A DNA stretch of 8,520 nucleotides from an uncultured Lachnospiraceae bacterium (GTDB lineage: Bacteria > Bacillota > Clostridia > Lachnospirales > Lachnospiraceae), in NCBI GenBank assembly GCA_902783735.1, contig CACZSE010000165.1:1-8520 (forward strand). The letters are read 5' to 3'. Both the position numbers and the translations under genes were made by a program. Shown here piece after piece: positions 6,521 to 8,520 of the stretch. How positions within the stretch are numbered: the first letter of the stretch is position 1; each line of letters begins with the position of its first letter. The notes under the pieces are model-generated. The model did no database searches and was not told the origin of the DNA. It saw only the letters and a program-made list of their open reading frames with translations.

Positions 6521-8520
6521 ATGGCCATAAATTCAACACCTAAAAAGATCATAATGGCATTGATGACTTTTATGTTCATACATTTCGTCATTTCAGGCGG
6601 TATGTATTATTCTTATGCCGCAGATACCGACACGGATTCAACGATCATAACACCGTCAGATAATGAGATCGGCGGAGGGTATTCCGTTTCGGGTCAGATA
6701 AGCGGCGCAGGTTATACTGCGCATCTTTATGATGCTACAAACGGCCTGCCGACCTCGGATGCAAATTATATTCTTGGTTCTAAAGACGGTTATGTATGGA
6801 TAGGCGGATATGCGGGTGTTATACGCTATGACGGAACAACGTTTGAAAGGCTTGACACCTCGGAAGGCCTTACAAGCGCAAGAACTCTTTTTGAAGACAG
6901 TAAGGGTCGTATCTGGGTAGGGACCAATGACAACGGTGTGGTTTTGATGGATCATGGAAGCAGTACACATATCACGTACAAAGAAGGTCTTCCCGCTTCA
7001 TCGATCCGCATATTTACCGAAGATCGTGACGGCAACATATTTATCGGGACCACATCCGGAGTATGCTATGAAGACAGTTCTTTAAATCTGCATTTCATTG
7101 ATGATGAGAGGATCAACAAGGAATCCATATTAAAACTTGAATCTGATATAAACGGAAATGTTTACGGACTGACAAGAAGCGGTAATATATTCAGGATCCA
7201 TAATGGACAGCTGGTAAGTTTCTTCAGCAGTGAGGAACTGGGACTCGAGAAGATAACAACCATCCTGGCGGATCCTTTGGAACCGGGGAAACTGTACTTG
7301 GGGACAAATAAGACCGGAGTATATTACGGAACCTATGGTGTCAGAATAGACAGATTAAAAGCTATCAATGTATTTCCCGTAGATGACGTCAGATGGCTTA
7401 ATTATGATTGTAACAGAGTATGGGTATCATCTTCATCCGTTATCGGATATCTTGATGAAGAAAAGAATTTCCACAACGTGAGATATATTCCCATGGACAG
7501 TGCCATAGAAATGATCACTTCCGATTATCAGGGTAACCTTTGGGTGGCTTCATCAACACAGGGAGTGATGAAGATAGTTACGAACAATTTCAGTGACATT
7601 ACGCGTGAAGCGGGCCTGGAACCTGAGGTAGTAAATACTACCTGTCTGCACAACGGTTCTCTGTATATTGGGACAGACAGCGGCGTCAGGTTTTTGGGGG
7701 CAGATAAAAGAGAGATAGTAAACGATCTTACCCAATATGTGGATGGCGCACGTATACGTTGTATCATGGAAGATTCACAGGGAAATATCTGGGTATCAAC
7801 ATTTACGCATGGCCTTGGATTGGTATGTTATACAAAATCGGGTGAGATCGTTACTTACACTACGGACAACGGTATGCCCAATAATGAGGTCAGATGCACA
7901 TCGGAAGGTGATGACGGCAGTATCTATGTAGGAACGAATGACGGTGTCGCCATCATAAAAAACGGCAGAGTGGTAAAAGCATACGGAAAAGAGGACGGTA
8001 TGAAAAATTCCGTTATTCTTACCGTTATGAGAGGGTTTGACGGCAAGCTTTATGCCGGAAGTGACGGTGACGGCATTTATGTGATAGACGGCTCAGGTAT
8101 CACAAATATCGGACGTGACAACGGACTTACCAGTGATGTGATAATGCGTATGAAACCGGATGCCGATAAAGGCGTTTATTGGATCGTAACCTCCAACTCG
8201 ATCGAATACATGAAAGACGGAGTTATTACCGAGGTAACCTCATTCCCGTACAACAATAACTATGATGTATATTCCGACCATAATGATGAGTTGTGGATAC
8301 TTTCGTCATATGGGATCTATTCCATGAACAAGGATGATCTCATAGAGGATAAGGTAACGGAATATAAACTATATACAACGGCAAACGGACTGACCAGCAC
8401 TCCTACTTCAAATTCGCACAGCGCCATCGATGCAAAAGGTAATCTTTACATATCCGGAAGAACGGGAGTCAGCAAGGTTAATATAGATCATATATACAAC
8501 GAGGATTCTACGGTTAAGAT
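6521..8520 (+). CDS. Two-component-regulator propeller sensor, 14 blades, C-terminus outside window
   Basis: The frame stays open from ATG 6521 to the window edge, giving 666 residues without a stop. A signal peptide or N-terminal membrane anchor is visible: basic KK at 8-9, a hydrophobic core at about 10-26 and a possible cleavage after SYA (31-33). The rest is an extracytoplasmic chain of Reg_prop-type repeats (PF07494 style) with the pattern N/D/E-G-L/M ... DxxGxIWVGT ... GV. The central aromatic of each W-V-G-T-like strand falls at residues 93, 132, 174, 215, 259, 301, 341, 382, 424, 469, 511, 554, 592 and 643. That is 14 blades at 38-51-residue spacing, consistent with two seven-bladed propellers as in Bacteroides hybrid two-component sensors. 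In related proteins a Y_Y_Y domain, a membrane helix and an output domain (histidine kinase, GGDEF or other) follow; none is visible here. The position just after an HD-GYP gene makes a c-di-GMP output plausible but unproven. Confidence 0.9.
   Translation, partial: MAINSTPKKIIMALMTFMFIHFVISGGMYYSYAADTDTDSTIITPSDNEIGGGYSVSGQISGAGYTAHLYDATNGLPTSDANYILGSKDGYVWIGGYAGVIRYDGTTFERLDTSEGLTSARTLFEDSKGRIWVGTNDNGVVLMDHGSSTHITYKEGLPASSIRIFTEDRDGNIFIGTTSGVCYEDSSLNLHFIDDERINKESILKLESDINGNVYGLTRSGNIFRIHNGQLVSFFSSEELGLEKITTILADPLEPGKLYLGTNKTGVYYGTYGVRIDRLKAINVFPVDDVRWLNYDCNRVWVSSSSVIGYLDEEKNFHNVRYIPMDSAIEMITSDYQGNLWVASSTQGVMKIVTNNFSDITREAGLEPEVVNTTCLHNGSLYIGTDSGVRFLGADKREIVNDLTQYVDGARIRCIMEDSQGNIWVSTFTHGLGLVCYTKSGEIVTYTTDNGMPNNEVRCTSEGDDGSIYVGTNDGVAIIKNGRVVKAYGKEDGMKNSVILTVMRGFDGKLYAGSDGDGIYVIDGSGITNIGRDNGLTSDVIMRMKPDADKGVYWIVTSNSIEYMKDGVITEVTSFPYNNNYDVYSDHNDELWILSSYGIYSMNKDDLIEDKVTEYKLYTTANGLTSTPTSNSHSAIDAKGNLYISGRTGVSKVNIDHIYNEDSTVK

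Overview
The window looks like chromosomal DNA from a low-to-medium GC Firmicute, most probably a Lachnospiraceae-type clostridium (Butyrivibrio/Roseburia-like). This rests on a type A RNase P RNA, purine-rich Shine-Dalgarno sites, a CmpB-type membrane protein followed by a lipid kinase, and large multi-domain membrane sensors. The genus is an inference, not something the sequence proves. All recognised genes are on the + strand. I see no mobile element, CRISPR array, tRNA or rRNA.

Layout: (1) positions 1 to about 204 are the 3' part of the RNase P RNA gene, cut by the left edge. (2) A two-gene metal-homeostasis unit follows. The first gene (251-1345) is a COG0523/CobW-family G3E GTPase, a putative zinc metallochaperone, with a long His/Asp/Glu linker built from an in-frame 33-bp tandem repeat. 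The second (1367-2326) is a divergent GTPase of the same superfamily. It lacks the CxCC metal motif but carries a C-terminal domain resembling the conserved Cys-Cys domain of the YcgQ/DUF1980/TIGR03943 family. A 10-bp perfect hairpin (2353-2378) ends this unit. (3) A translationally coupled pair follows: a CmpB-like membrane protein with a long cytoplasmic coiled coil (2412-3407) and a diacylglycerol-kinase-family lipid kinase (3407-4282). (4) The last unit is for signal transduction. A 714-residue membrane HD-GYP phosphodiesterase (4360-6504, GTG start) has an N-terminal multi-pass domain that reads like an ECF transporter S-component, then Cache and HAMP-like regions. Sixteen bases downstream begins a secreted or membrane sensor with 14 regularly spaced two-component-regulator propeller blades (6521 to beyond 8520), cut by the right edge.

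How the parts work together: the first pair probably handles zinc allocation or transport. The middle pair probably acts at the membrane on lipid phosphorylation. The last pair is probably a c-di-GMP signalling module in which the HD-GYP protein degrades the messenger. The propeller protein may end in an output domain (GGDEF, kinase or other) beyond the window. Nothing visible here is clearly a wholly new system. The points most worth a second look are the GTPase/DUF1980-like fusion next to the zinc chaperone, the S-component-like sensor on the HD-GYP enzyme, and the apparent double seven-bladed propeller in a Gram-positive sensor.
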